From Ypsolopha sequella (lineage: Eukaryota; Arthropoda; Insecta; Lepidoptera; Ypsolophidae), in the NCBI GenBank assembly GCA_934047225.1, contig OW203983.1:38250310-38314309 (forward strand): a stretch of DNA of 64,000 bases, in the 5' to 3' direction. The position numbers and the translations under genes are program-made. The notes below the pieces were generated by a model. That model saw only the letters and a program-made list of their open reading frames with translations. It was not told the DNA's origin and searched no databases. Of the stretch, positions 43,054-54,018 are shown piece by piece. Position 1 is the stretch's first letter. Each line of letters starts with the position of its first letter.

Positions 43054-43204
43054 GTTTGTATATGAGACTGAAAATATAGATACATATGATAGACATGCTC
43101 ACAGTTCAAAACAGTTGAATTCGTAACAATAATAAATTACTATTAGAGTGCATTAAAAACTAGAAATCAATCAGAATCAAATTTAATTTCAAATAAACAA
43201 ATAT

Positions 43205-43300
43205 AAAAATAAAATCCTCAGCCGAGGATTCGAATCTGCGACGTCCTGCTTACATGACAGGCGTGCTACCGACTGCGCCACCGAGGTTCGCTTCTGGACC
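43205..43300 (-). repeat. tRNA-derived SINE head
   Basis: On the minus strand it reads CCTCGGTGGCGCAGTCGGTA, then GCACGCCTGTCATGTAAGCA and an intact B box GATTCGAATCC, and ends GCTGAGG, which pairs with the 5' CCTCGG. A and B boxes are good. The D-arm and anticodon arm are plausible but the T-stem is poor and U33 is not in place. It is more likely a SINE than a working tRNA gene. Confidence 0.6.
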
Positions 43301-43503
43301 GACGAATTTTTCCACCATGCTTGTACACCGAATTTTTGTAACTACTTGATATATATACCAGCCTGTAATGCACATACTGAACGCTCAGGAGCGCGTTATG
43401 AGATTTTATGCCTTGTTCATTACGAACAGAGATGGCGCTGTCGTCGCTACCTAACCTTTTGCTTTAGACAGTTAAGAAATTTATAGTTCTCATTAACAAA
43501 GAC

Positions 43504-43670
43504 TAAAGCCGATTCTGAAGGCTTTAATTTTAGTTTTAGTGCTGTCAAAACTTGAATTTTTCCAAAGTAATTTAACTTCTGTTCCTAAAACCTAAGGACT
43601 ATTTTGCAATGAAGAAAATTTAATTTTGACAGCACTAAAACTAAAATTAAAGCCTTCAGAATCGGCTTTA
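43504..43670. repeat. Fold-back MITE, 'AAAGCCGATTCTGAAGGC' family, copy C
   Basis: The insertion is defined precisely because unit 2 of the segmental duplication has the uninterrupted sequence AACAAAGACTGTATGTTTTT at 46575. Confidence 0.9.
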
Positions 43671-43815
43671 TTGTATGTTTTTATAGCGAAATCTATCGCT
43701 TTGGAAATAATAAAATAAAATATGTAGCATTCTAATGTTACTAGGCTCATTCTTTCTGAGGCTCGTCTAAAGTACTACGAGCAATATATCATTGACTATG
43801 TGCTGTTTCGTTCAG

Positions 43816-43914
43816 GTAGACCCTCTTCTGTACAACATGAGCCACGAGGACTCTGGTGACGTCACATACGCTGCTATCGGAGGTCTGCAGGAACAGATCA
43901 GACAGCTGAGAGAA
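43816..43914 (+). CDS. Rpt4-like: Rpt4-like ATPase, exon 4a
   Basis: 33 codons in phase 0 between acceptor TTTCGTTCAG and donor GTACAC. It encodes the linker into the AAA+ domain ([18 protein letters not shown], then [13 protein letters not shown]), matching the family's NMSHED and IGGL-Q-I--LRE landmarks. An identical copy follows at 46727-46825. Confidence 0.9.
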
Positions 43915-44254
43915 GTACACCTTTTTGTCTTATAATCCTTTGTTTATTAATATATTATATTGAGCTTCTTGAAGCTTTATTTATTTCTTTTCTTTATTTA
44001 TTAATAGTAAAACAATAAAAATGGGTTTTTCTTCGATATTTTTCGGCCCACGGTATGGGGCCGTCATCAGTCGAATGCAACAAAATATTGACAGACAAGA
44101 TAGATGCAGGCAAAATACTCATACAATATGTACAGCTCGGAGCTTTAATACGTTAAGCCATGAAATTGATATTGACCTATTTCACACAAGCTCAGACTCA
44201 ATCACAAATAAACAAATATTTTACGTAGGTATAGATATAGCTTTGTGTTATATA

Positions 44255-44256
<2 letters not shown>

Positions 44257-44297
<41 letters not shown>
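44257..44297. repeat. (TA)n microsatellite
   Basis: About 20 TA units lie just before the start of duplication unit 2. It may have taken part in the duplication, since unit 1 also begins in a TA run. Confidence 0.8.
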
Positions 44298-44302
<5 letters not shown>

Positions 44303-44503
44303 TATTTACAACAAGTAAGTATATTATATTACATTACACTGAATGTTTTCTTATTATATATATATATACCAGCCTGTAATGCACATACTGAACGCTCAGG
44401 AGCGCGTTATGATATTTCATGCCTTGTTCATTACGAACAGAGATGGCGCTGTCGTCGCTACCTAACCTTTTGCTTTAGACAGTTAAGAAATTCATAGTTC
44501 TCA

Positions 44504-46570
44504 GGGCGTATTTTTTTAAAAGTGTACCTACGGATTTTGGGGTGTCCGTCAACTTTCAGATTTTTTTCTCCACATAAAATGAGTTCTTGTTCAAGCGTAT
44601 TTATTTTTATAAGCATGAAACATTATTAGACGTCACTTTGGCTATTTTTATTTTTATAGTTTATCACTATTAACATATATTGTACCTTAAGCAATACAAA
44701 ATAACACCGAGTTTTGCCATGTCCCCTCGACATTTTCTGATACAAATTTGAAAACAAAATTGCAACCATTTTACGTAGATTTATGTTGTCTATATCTTCA
44801 AATACATAGCTAGTAAATTCTCCATTTATAAATTTCGATGGGCTTTCAGGTGATCCAGCGAGTTATATTTATAGTAATTTATAAACTGCGGTCCTAAAAT
44901 TTGACCAGGGTGGAACTTTCCACTGACTTACGGCCTTTTTTGATATAAAATATATAAAAATCGCACAAAAAAGTAAGCTTTTTTCATATGGCATCACTAA
45001 GGAGCATGTTAAGCCTCTCCGCAATGTTGCAAACGTCATCAGTCGCTCGGCAGACGTCGCCGAAGTTTGAAAAAAAAAGTGAGTGAAAATAACTTCCGCT
45101 GACGATCGGGGATTCTAAGGTAATTTCTTCGCAATTTTTCACTCAAATTGTGTTTTCTTCAAAACTTGAGTTTACCTTCTCATGGTATGTGGCATTATTT
45201 TAACGATTTACTCATCAAAATTCAGAATTAAATGACAAAAACTATTTGTATTCGGGATGTCGTAACGTTCCGCTGACCACCATTTTGAAAATTTTAGTCA
45301 GTGGATAGAATTGTTAGTCAGCGGAATGCATAAAACCACATGCATATTGCAAATATTTAGTTTTTAAATATTATATGATTTTGGTGCAAATAAAATATGA
45401 TTTAGGTAGAAAGAGGTAATATTTATTTGTTTGTTTGTTGTATGTAAAAGAAAATTTTCACTTGGACATAGGCTATAATATGTTCCCTGGGAACAGGCAG
45501 TTCCCTAAGGACATAGTCATGAATAAAACTTGAACCGAGTTTATTTCTTTGACATTTTACTATATACGATTACTTAATACGCTTCAACATATCTGATGGC
45601 AAGGACTTAAACCGGCTCCTTGCCAAAACCGGCCTACTGAGTAGCCATGGACCTCCAAAAAAAATAAAATTGTTTCGCTGTTTTAATGGTTAGATTTTCA
45701 CTCGGTTGTAGGCTATAGTTTCTTTCCTGTAAACAGGTAGTTCTCTAGATAATACTGCATATTTTGAGTATCCCGCAGTGCAATTATTGTATATGAATCA
45801 TCAGAAAAGTATTGAATTTGTTTTAATTCGGATCATTAAGTTTGACAATAGGTAACTAAGTCAGTAATACTCAAATAAAAACTTTAACAAAAAAAGTTAT
45901 ATTTAAATAAAAATTGGTTAATGTTTTGAAAGTTTATCATAGTTCGCCGATACAAAATGTATGGATAATTTTTGCAATGTGATAAGTCCCTTACATATCC
46001 ACTTAGTAACTTAAATCTTCCACTGACTTACTGTCCTCTCCGAAAATAAACAGTAAATTTAGTATATTTAATTTTTATGTAATGTAATGATGCTTTGTTT
46101 TGTATCGTAAATAGATAATTTTATGTTTATTCTGTATATATATAATAGAATACCAAGTGGATTCTAATTTATAAGTTAAAAAGAAAACTGAGTACTTGAA
46201 TTTTCCAAACGTTAGTCATAGGACACAAAAGTATTAATATTTAAATGTTAAGAAATGTTTCATTAACAATGGTATTTTATTTTATTTAACATTACCTTAT
46301 AGACGATACTAAAAATACTTGTTAATAAATTTGTATTATAGTTATTTTTTTTGTGGAATTTAATTTCGTTAGTCAGTAGAATATTTAGCTGCTCTACTAT
46401 GGTTAAAATTTAAATTTATCATTAATTTAAGGCACAAATGAAAAATCCTTTTTGATTTTATTAAGGTTAAGATATTACTGAACAAGATTCCATGGAAAAA
46501 AATACAATTATTCATGAAAAATATTAAAAAGCAAAATTTTCAGATGGTACACTTTTAAAAAAATTCGCCC
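44504..46570. mobile_element. 2.07-kb element with ~25-bp inverted ends, no ORF
   Basis: It begins GGGCGTATTTTTTTAAAAGT and ends with the near-inverse ACTTTTAAAAAAATTCGCCC. Unit 1 shows the pre-insertion sequence TTCTCATTAACAAAG, so at most a single base (A) is duplicated at the target. The inside is AT-rich with recurring CCACTGACTTAC-like phrases and no long open frame. I could not assign a superfamily. Confidence 0.75.
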
Positions 46571-46726
46571 ATTAACAAAGACTGTATGTTTTTATAGCGA
46601 AATCTATCGCTTTGGAAATAATAAAATAAAATATGTAGCATTCTAATGTTACTAGGCTCATTCTTTCTGAGGCTCGTCTAAAGTACTACGAGCAATATAT
46701 CATTGACTATGTGCTGTTTCGTTCAG

Positions 46727-46825
46727 GTAGACCCTCTTCTGTACAACATGAGCCACGAGGACTCTGGTGACGTCACATACGCTGCTATCGGAGGTCTGCA
46801 GGAACAGATCAGACAGCTGAGAGAA
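46727..46825 (+). CDS. Rpt4-like: Rpt4-like ATPase, exon 4b (identical duplicate)
   Basis: It is identical to exon 4a over all 99 nt and has the same splice sites. Using both would add 33 residues in frame to the ATPase. Canonical Rpt4 needs only one. Identity means a recent duplication; which copy is spliced is unknown. Confidence 0.8.
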
Positions 46826-46914
46826 GTACACCTTTTTGTCTTATAATCCTTTGTTTATTAATATATTATATTGAGCTTTTTTAAGTTTTTTTTTTCTTTA
46901 TTTATTAATATAAT

Positions 46915-47075
46915 CCGATTTATCTTTGGTCTTCGTAATTATGATCACGTCTCTCATTTTCGTAAAGAATTAAAATGGTTACCAATCGTCTTCGTCGCAA
47001 TGTTCACATTTTGTCCCATCTCTTTAATATAAAGCAAAGAATCCACTTTCCCCGGCTTACCTTCGTGAACTTTTT
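46915..47075 (+). mobile_element. LINE-A fragment (plus strand)
   Basis: The translation RFIFGLRNYDHVSHFRKELK, then (after a frameshift) NRLRRNVHILSHLFNI, matches the C-terminal part of the reverse transcriptase fragment at 1272-1652. Only about 160 bp are present. Confidence 0.7.
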
Positions 47076-47754
47076 GACTTTTTTTTTCACTTATAGTATT
47101 GCTAGATTCTTCAAACCACGAAAGAACTTTGAATGATGTTTTTGCGGGGCCTATCCTCAATGATGGCCCTGCATGCAGTAATGTAATGCAAAACTGACGA
47201 TGTTGCCCAGCATGCGAATAGTTCATGATACGAGTACGTACAGCCGCAGATGGCGGTCGTGAGTTAAGGCGACATGTAAAAGTTTTAGCGCCTCTGTTAC
47301 TCCATATGCGAAAAAACCCTCAGTGCGCGTGGGACGGATTCGTGGAAAAGTAGCAAAAAGTCGGTTTTTTATTAATATAAAATGTACTAAGCTATTTTGT
47401 TAAAAAGATTTCTAAGGAGACTTTACAAATACATAACTACTACATTTTGAATGAAATTTCACAATGAAATTAGTTAGCATTTCAGAATTACAGGAAAAAA
47501 TAAAACAATTTAGAGGTCTTTTCGGAATTAAATTCAATCGAGAAAATTTCATCCAACCGCGTTTTCCTTCAGTGAGAATGTTAATCAAATACTCAATAAA
47601 CATTTACCCAAAAATGATGACGTTATAGTGGAGTAAATGGATTCGAAAAAATCCCATTTTTTTTTGGTATCGCCTTAACAAGGTGACCAAAATATTTTTG
47701 TATGGTGTGAGCATGATTTGCAAGGCATTTGATTGTTTGTATCTATTCAAATTC
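47076..47754. other. Intron 4, no exon recognised
   Basis: Open frames on the minus strand (46954-47226 and 47412-47603) have no recognised domain. The first overlaps the LINE-A fragment in antisense. Confidence 0.45.
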
Positions 47755-47990
47755 AAATTCAAATCGTTTATTTTGCAAAATAGGTATACATAATGCACTT
47801 TTTACACGTCAAATTTAATCTAATAAAAATAAATGTAATAAAATAATGAATGCACATGAACTAAATTAAAGGTTTATTTAATTTATGTAGCAATATAATA
47901 ATAATAATAAATTCTTTATTGACACAGATTATTACAAATTTTGAACAAAAATATCAGAGATCAGCTGATCACCAACCGAGCCCCCAGCAC
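47755..47990 (-). repeat. Dispersed repeat, copy 2 (see 475-750)
   Basis: It opens with AAATTCAAATTCAAAT, like the repeated tail of a retroposon read on the minus strand, and shares both conserved blocks with copy 1. Confidence 0.55.
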
Positions 47991-48423
47991 GAATCCAGGC
48001 GGCCGACCATACATCCTATATACTACATACTAATAGGTTACATATATAAATACATGCCTACCTCCGCCCATTCGATTAGTCTTGCTAAGAAGAAGGGCAA
48101 GAAACTTAGCAAGATCATGTCTTTTTTTTCAACATAAAACTTATACTATACAAATGACTTATATCTACTTTAACCAAGGGATAAGAAAATACAAGACAGC
48201 AGGAATTCAGGTTAATGAATGGTCTATTTTTATATATTTTCAAGTCTGTTAGTATTTTATTATTATAAGTTTTTGCATTCTTATTGAGTGTCATTTTATG
48301 GTACTTTAGGTTAATTCGTGCATAATTATTTTTATAACTATATCATCTATCACTTTGTGACTGTTTGGCGAAAGTAAAAATGAACAATTTCGGGTTTTTG
48401 GCTGATATTCAAACACGTTCCAG

Positions 48424-48573
48424 GTGATCGAGCTGCCCTTGTTGAAACCTGAGCTGTTTAAGCGCGTGGGCATCTCTCCGCCCAAGGCATGCTTGCTCTA
48501 CGGACCGCCCGGGGGCGGCAAGACGCTCCTGGCCCGGGCCGCCGCTGCGCAGCTCGGTGTCAACTTCTTGAAG
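48424..48573 (+). CDS. Rpt4-like: Rpt4-like ATPase, exon 5 (Walker A)
   Basis: 50 codons, phase 0 on both sides (acceptor TTCCAG, donor GTATAC). It begins [20 protein letters not shown] and contains the P-loop GPPGGGKT, where the family normally has GPPGTGKT. The change still fits GxxxxGK(T/S). It continues [16 protein letters not shown], where the canonical LLARAVASQLD is altered. The exon is clearly GC-richer at third positions than exons 1-3. Confidence 0.9.
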
Positions 48574-48954
48574 GTATACGGTCGGGGAAACATTACCGTA
48601 ACTCGTACAGAACCCTGTTAAACTTAATTTAACATCTTACTTTGACTGACTCCACTACTGGAGGTGTCAAAAGAACTGAACGTGGTCGGGTGTCTAGTTC
48701 CAGAGAATGGTCTGAAATTATTTTCCATGTCTACATCTACCTACATTATGTCATTAAGAACCCTTTGCTCGGTGGCTTGAAATAATTCGCGCACGTGGTC
48801 GCTTTGGCTTGCGATTTCATCCTATAGTCACATTCGTAAAGATACGGTACAATATTCATCTCTTGAGACTGTCTTTGGTTGTTCCCATGATTCCAGAAAA
48901 AATATCCCAAATATCGAAATGAAACGAAAATATTTTGGTTTGGCATAAAATATA

Positions 48955-49360
48955 TATACAGGTTGTAAATGCAAAACCAAGAATCCCTTTAGGGTATGAA
49001 AGTATACACGATACTGATACGATTACGATAAAAAAAGTATACCTTAAATTTTTACCAAAAATTATATTTTTTTCCTAAGATCCAGCTATGCACTCTTATC
49101 AATGCAGTTCATTCACCCCGTAGTGCGGTAATGACCAATCACATTGAGTAATTATGTTCTGTGCTACTGACGCTATCAGAGGTCAACGACCAGCGAGTGT
49201 GTCCACCGGATTAGAGTATTTCAAGTTTAACAAATCGTGTTATTATGTGGTACTGCTACATAAAAAAAATTGCCGCTATTTTTTTTAAACACTGTATGAT
49301 TCATACTAACATACCCTAGATCTAGAAGGATTCTTGCCTTTGCTTTTACACCCTGTATAT
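48955..49360. mobile_element. Non-autonomous DNA transposon, ~400 bp
   Basis: The ends ATACAGGTTGTAAATGCAAA … AAGAATCC and the inverse GGATTCTTGCCTTTGCTTTT … ACACCCTGTAT form inverted repeats of about 35 bp. No open frame. Confidence 0.65.
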
Positions 49361-49591
49361 GTATTTTTTTTTTATATTTTTTTTTATTTACAACTTACAT
49401 CTACCGTTACAGGATAACCTAATGCAATAGAATGCGATCTTTCAACATGAACTTATTCCTAAATTATACAATTATACACTATAGGTATTATAATTATAAC
49501 ACACAATGTACAAAGCTGTCTTTGTGTAATCACTCAGAGCACAACAGAAAGGATCGATTAATTCTGCTATGAGATTGAAAGTGTCAAGCGT

Positions 49592-50188
49592 CAGGCCCGG
49601 ATCTAGGGGGGAGCGAGAGGGTGCACTTGCACCGGGCGGCTAGGCCAGGGGGCGGCAAAAGCCTCTTCGCGCTCATAAGTTTAGCCGTCAATGTGCCTGC
49701 AATAGGACTGAGTCACGCACGTCGATCAGGGCGCGCTCTGGACCCGTAGCATAGTGTTTAATCGCACGCGACGCCACTAGTTGAATCACAAGTGCAAGGA
49801 GCGTGACGTAACGTTTAATTGCAAAAAACATCGTTTCATACTCCTCGCACTTGTGATCCAACTAAGTCGCATCGCGCGCGATTAAACACTGCTCCGGACA
49901 CAATTAGTATCCAAACTCCATACTAAAACAGTTACATATTCAAGTAGTGGAGGAAATAATCGCTGATCCAACGTGTTGATTTTTTAAATAATAATTTGAA
50001 TAATATAATAAATGACTTTTCGGAAAAAAGTGTAGCAAAATAATATTTTGTTTTTTTAATTTTTACTTACTTGTTTGGTGTAGAATGCTCAAGAACTTGT
50101 TTTTTTAAATTAAACTAAAGGTTTTTTTTTCACAAGGGCGCCAAATTAGCCCTTTGCACCCCCTGTAAAAAATGTAGATCCGGGCCTG
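49592..50188. mobile_element. hAT-type non-autonomous element, ~600 bp
   Basis: Inverted ends CAGGCCCGGATCTA and TAGATCCGGGCCTG are flanked by 8-bp direct repeats with one mismatch (TCAAGCGT 49584-49591, TCAAGCGC 50189-50196). Confidence 0.75.
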
Positions 50189-50404
50189 TCAAGCGCGCGC
50201 GACAGTGGTACCTCGGACAGCAGGTTGGTCCGCGAGCGCGGCAACCGCAGCAGCGGCGGCCGCCGGCGGCGCCCCACGTATTTGGCACACACATGCTCAT
50301 ATTGTGGATTCGTTCTAAAATTATTTTATAAACGTATATGCTTTGCTGTGAACCTAAAATTACATAGTAATATAAACTGCTTTAATGCTTTGCTGTCTAA
50401 CTAT

Positions 50405-50780
50405 CGGTTCCTTTAAGAAAAAGCTTAAAGAACACTACCTCTCACAATCTGAATAGGTAAATATTATATAATATTTATGTTTATGTAGTTTATTACACAC
50501 TGTGTATAGGTATATTTATAATATTTTATAGATTGTATTTATAGTAAGTATTGATATACATTTTTATTTTGTTATTAAAATTTTAAAATTCTTTGTATGT
50601 TCTTCTTCTATGTGTACACGTGTATGATTACTTCGTTTATGTTACTTTTTCCTATTGTGATGGTTTTGCTGACAGAAATCTCTGTTTAGAGATAAGCTCG
50701 CCAATGTGCATCTTTTTTCACTGTAACTTTGTTTATGTTTATATTTCTGTGTGTACAATAAAGAATAAATAAATAGTAAC
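50405..50780 (+). mobile_element. LINE-A 3' end (plus strand)
   Basis: It retains the last codons of ORF2 (FKKKLKEHYLSQSE, stop at about 50454). The 3' UTR carries AGAGATAAGCTCGCC and ends TGTACAATAAAGAATAAATA. It matches the family at 980-2690. Its insertion end abuts LINE-B. Confidence 0.75.
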
Positions 50781-50794
50781 GCTTCTACAATTTC

Positions 50795-52530
50795 TTAGAA
50801 AGAAAGAAATTTATTTGGGGACAAAAAGAATACACGGAAAAGCAACATATAGGTACATAATAACTATTAACTTAAAACTAGTACTTATAATTAACATATT
50901 AATCACAATAGTCTAAGATTAGGATGAAGCTATCCCATGCATTCAACGTCACCAAATTGGCCATAACTCCGACGCAACTGTGACGCAATAATACATACTT
51001 ATACAACATAATGTATGCATACTACGCCACAACGCTGGTATTCTGTTACAGCCAGGTTGGGAGGGATATGCGATCGCGGACGCAAAAGTTTGGTTTGCCA
51101 TAGGTAGTGCCAATTAAACATGTACATTTTAATAAAATTTGTAAAAGAGTGCAGGATGTATGTACTTATCATGTTAAAGAGTTAAATAAACAGTGATATC
51201 AAGTAACACATAAATAATACGATAAATGTGGGTAGTTTTTAAATATAAAGTGTGTAGGATTTTAGAGTATTTTAAGGCCCTTTCGAAACCGAAACAATAT
51301 TTACGTGTACAGAAAAAATTAATAAAAGAAAAACAGCAAGAAGAATTATAAAATTATTTAATTAATTAATTAAGCCACTAACTAAATGACAGGCGAGTTT
51401 GAAAACATTATTTTGGCCAAAATTAAGAGTTGTGGAAGAAGAAATGGCCGTGAAATAAGAAAAAATGCAAGGTGAGCTGAAATTGAAAGCAGTTAAGTTT
51501 TAAATATAAAATAAATTTTGTTCCTTTTGTCCAGCAAGTAGATACTTTTTATAGTTTATTCTAAAAGCATTTACGTGTTTTAGCTCGCGGATTGGTGGCG
51601 GAAGATTGTTCCAGCATTTTGTGGCAGCGTACCTGAAGCCGAACAATAATGTAGCCAAGTGGAGGTGTCTTCGTGCTTCCAGCTTTAGCAGGTTAGAAGC
51701 ATTCAGATAGGGCCTTACATGCGTCCGAGGTGGAATAGGGAAGCAAAATCTCGCGCAGGAATTTTGAACCCTTTGAAGCAGTTTCATTGTTCTACGCAGC
51801 AGACATGGACCAAACACCGTATCCGCGTAATTAAGCCTGGACAGGATAAGAGACTCGCACAGTTGAATGCGAAGATCTACACTGAGGAATTCGCGAATTT
51901 TGTAGAGGATTTTTAACCTATAGAAACAATTCCTTACAGTACCAAAACATGACTCTCATAGTGCAGATTGCCATCCAAGAGCAACCCGAGATTGCGTGCT
52001 TCTTCTACTTGGTCCATACTATCCCCATTTATCGTGACATCAGGGGTAAGATTTTTAATTTTTTCAATTTGTTTTAAAGAACCTAAAATCATAAATTTCG
52101 ATTTGGTTGAGTTAAGAACGAGCGAGTTTTTTTTGGACCAACTAGCTATGCGATTTAGATCGTCAACCATTTTGACAACAGCTGATTGAGTATCTCGCGG
52201 ATGGAAAAATAGATATAACTGATCGTCATCTGCGTACATGTGGAATTTACAATTTTGAATCCCTTTAGTCATGTCAGCGCTGTACAAAATAAAAAGAATG
52301 GGGCCTAAAATAGAGCCTTGAGGCACACCTCTTGTCACTAGACCGGGTACAGAACTTATATTTACACCGGTGATACTGCCACTAAGTTCTACAATTTGTG
52401 AGCGGCCATGGAGATAGCTGTCGAACCATTTAACAGTGCTGGCTTCAAAACCATAGAACGCAAGCTTCGACAGCAAAAGTGTAGGATTAATGCAGTCAAA
52501 GGCGCGGGAGAAGTCTAGAAGAGTCATTAA
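50795..52530 (-). mobile_element. LINE-B: truncated non-LTR retrotransposon with RT
   Basis: The minus frame 52527-51934 encodes 197 residues of reverse transcriptase (LLDFSRAFDCINPTLLLSKL, RGVPQGSILGPILFILYSAD, catalytic YADD in HMYADDDQLY). A second frame, 51817-51500, gives the C-terminal region (LLQRVQNSCARFCF, AATKCWNNLPPPIRE). The 3' UTR appears to run to about 50800 with CCCCAAATAAATTTC. It is 5'-truncated, with a frame break between the two parts at about 51930. It lies in intron 5, antisense to the Rpt4-like gene, and is a different family from LINE-A. Confidence 0.85.
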
Positions 52531-53073
52531 AGTACCTTTTTAAACATATATTCATCAAAATAGGTGTAAAATCCATGAATATTATATGATTGTAACTTTT
52601 GTATGTATTTTATATTGGTATAAGTTTTAGGTTCAAGTCATGCTTTAGAAAATTCAGGCAAAAACTAATAAATAAGGATATTACCAGCTAACTGCGTTAG
52701 CAACTGGAGCCCCGAGAAAAATAAGGATGCTTCATGATGTCGCATGATAAAAACTTGTTGAGTGAGAGCTGAGTAAGAGTTGAGTGAGCTGAGTGAGAGC
52801 ATAATAAAGCGACAAAACTTATACTTTCATCATAAATTAAGTGCACTGCTTTTTTTGCACACTTATTACATATTAGATTGCGGTGTGTGCAAGCAATGAA
52901 TAACTTACAAGTCGATAGACACAATTGATAAATGTATAAACCGTTTTTTTTTCACGACTACCCGTTATTTATGGCCCGCGATTTCGTTAACATCCTGAAG
53001 TTTGGCCCGCAACTTTCAAAAGGTTGCCCATACCTGCTGTAAACTAATCCGTTGTGATCGGCTTGTTCTCCAG
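52531..53073. other. Intron 5, no exon recognised
   Basis: AT-rich with a GAGTGAGAGCTGAGT-type short tandem motif near 52760-52800. Confidence 0.45.
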
Positions 53074-53197
53074 GTGGTGTCATCGAACATCGTGCAAAAA
53101 TGCTTAGGCGAGTCGGCTCGCCTCATTAGAAAAATATTCAAATACGCGCGCGACAACCAGCCCTGCATTATATTCATGGACGAGATCGACGCTATTG
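53074..53197 (+). CDS. Rpt4-like: Rpt4-like ATPase, exon 6 (pore-1 loop and Walker B)
   Basis: 124 nt between acceptor CTCCAG and donor GTCAGT. It encodes [20 protein letters not shown] … [13 protein letters not shown]. Walker B (IIFMDE) is intact. The pore-1 loop, canonically Lys-Tyr-Ile-Gly-Glu-Ser in Rpt4, reads Lys-Cys-Leu-Gly-Glu-Ser. The conserved substrate-gripping tyrosine is therefore replaced by cysteine. It ends with one base of the Gly codon finished by exon 7. Confidence 0.9.
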
Positions 53198-53780
53198 GTC
53201 AGTGGACACAGTCTAGCCATATTTCATTTTTACCTATTATTGAGCTCACACGTATCGTCCGAACCAAAAAAAAAGAGTGTCAAAACCATTGAAAACTAAA
53301 AAAGCGTGTCAGTCGCACGTCAATCAAAATTGAGCCATGCAGCAATGACATACGATTCAAATTAAAATGTTTTGTTTCTTAATATTTTGACCCTTCACTA
53401 AGGACACTTTTTTGGTAAATCTTGTACTAGACCAGAGGTCCATGGTTTGTATGTCAATGGCCATTACATTATGTATATCTCCAAAGGGAGTGTCACTAGA
53501 ACACTCAACACTAGCAATACTCGCTTTTCATCGACAATTATAACGTCCGTCCCAAAGTGATGGGAAGTGAGCATTATCTATCGTCGTAGTTTCGTCACGA
53601 ATACACGCTTTTACATGCAGATTTACCTCACAGTGTTTTCCTTCAGCTTTATCAAGCGGTAAGTAAACAAAATACTATGCACGTAAATTTCGAAAAACTC
53701 ATTCAAGATTGAGAGCATAATTGAAAAAAAGAAATGCTTCAGGATGCGTGCTGTTGTTTGATTAAAACTAATAATATAAC

Positions 53781-54018
53781 TTATTATTACATACGGCTTG
53801 AACACTCACGTGTAATTGTTGTTGACTAATGACAACCGTTTCACCGATACAATTTCGGCATTATCAAGGCGAGTGTCGTTCTTAGGACCACGACGCGGCG
53901 TTCACTGTGGTTGTCAAGCGGGCACACAGTTGGCATATAGTCAACAACAATCACACGTAAGTGTTCAAGCCGTATGTAATAATAATTTAGTATGTCAGCT
54001 CACGCGAGTTTTAATAAT
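53781..54018. mobile_element. Penelope-like terminal fragments, short inverted pair
   Basis: The left arm (TTATTACATACGGCTTGAAC … GGCATTATCAAGGCGAGTGT) and the right arm (TTGGCATATAGTCAACAACA … CAAGCCGTATGTAATAATAA) are inverted with almost no spacer. The right side extends into TTAGTATGTCAGCTCACGCG, also found left of the 38476 arm. It is a deleted version of the 38446-39601 structure. Confidence 0.75.

Larger units (their letters stand above)
43352..44010 (+). repeat. Segmental duplication, unit 1 (contains exon 4a)
   Basis: This unit runs from ATATATACCAGCCTGTAATG to about TTTATTTATTAATA and is repeated at 44358-46915. It carries a MITE (43504-43670) that unit 2 lacks. Unit 2 carries a 2.07-kb element that unit 1 lacks. 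Confidence 0.85.
44358..46915 (+). repeat. Segmental duplication, unit 2 (contains exon 4b)
   Basis: It matches unit 1 from ATATACCAGCCTGTAATGCA to the T-rich stretch after exon 4b, apart from the 2067-bp insertion at 44504-46570, the missing MITE, and a few substitutions near the far end. A LINE-A fragment starts immediately after it. Confidence 0.85.

Noticed and set aside
44021..44497. 158-codon plus-strand ORF including a poly(Tyr-Ile) run
   Set aside because: The run is the (TA)n microsatellite, and the rest overlaps the duplicated repeat at the start of unit 2. There is no coding evidence.
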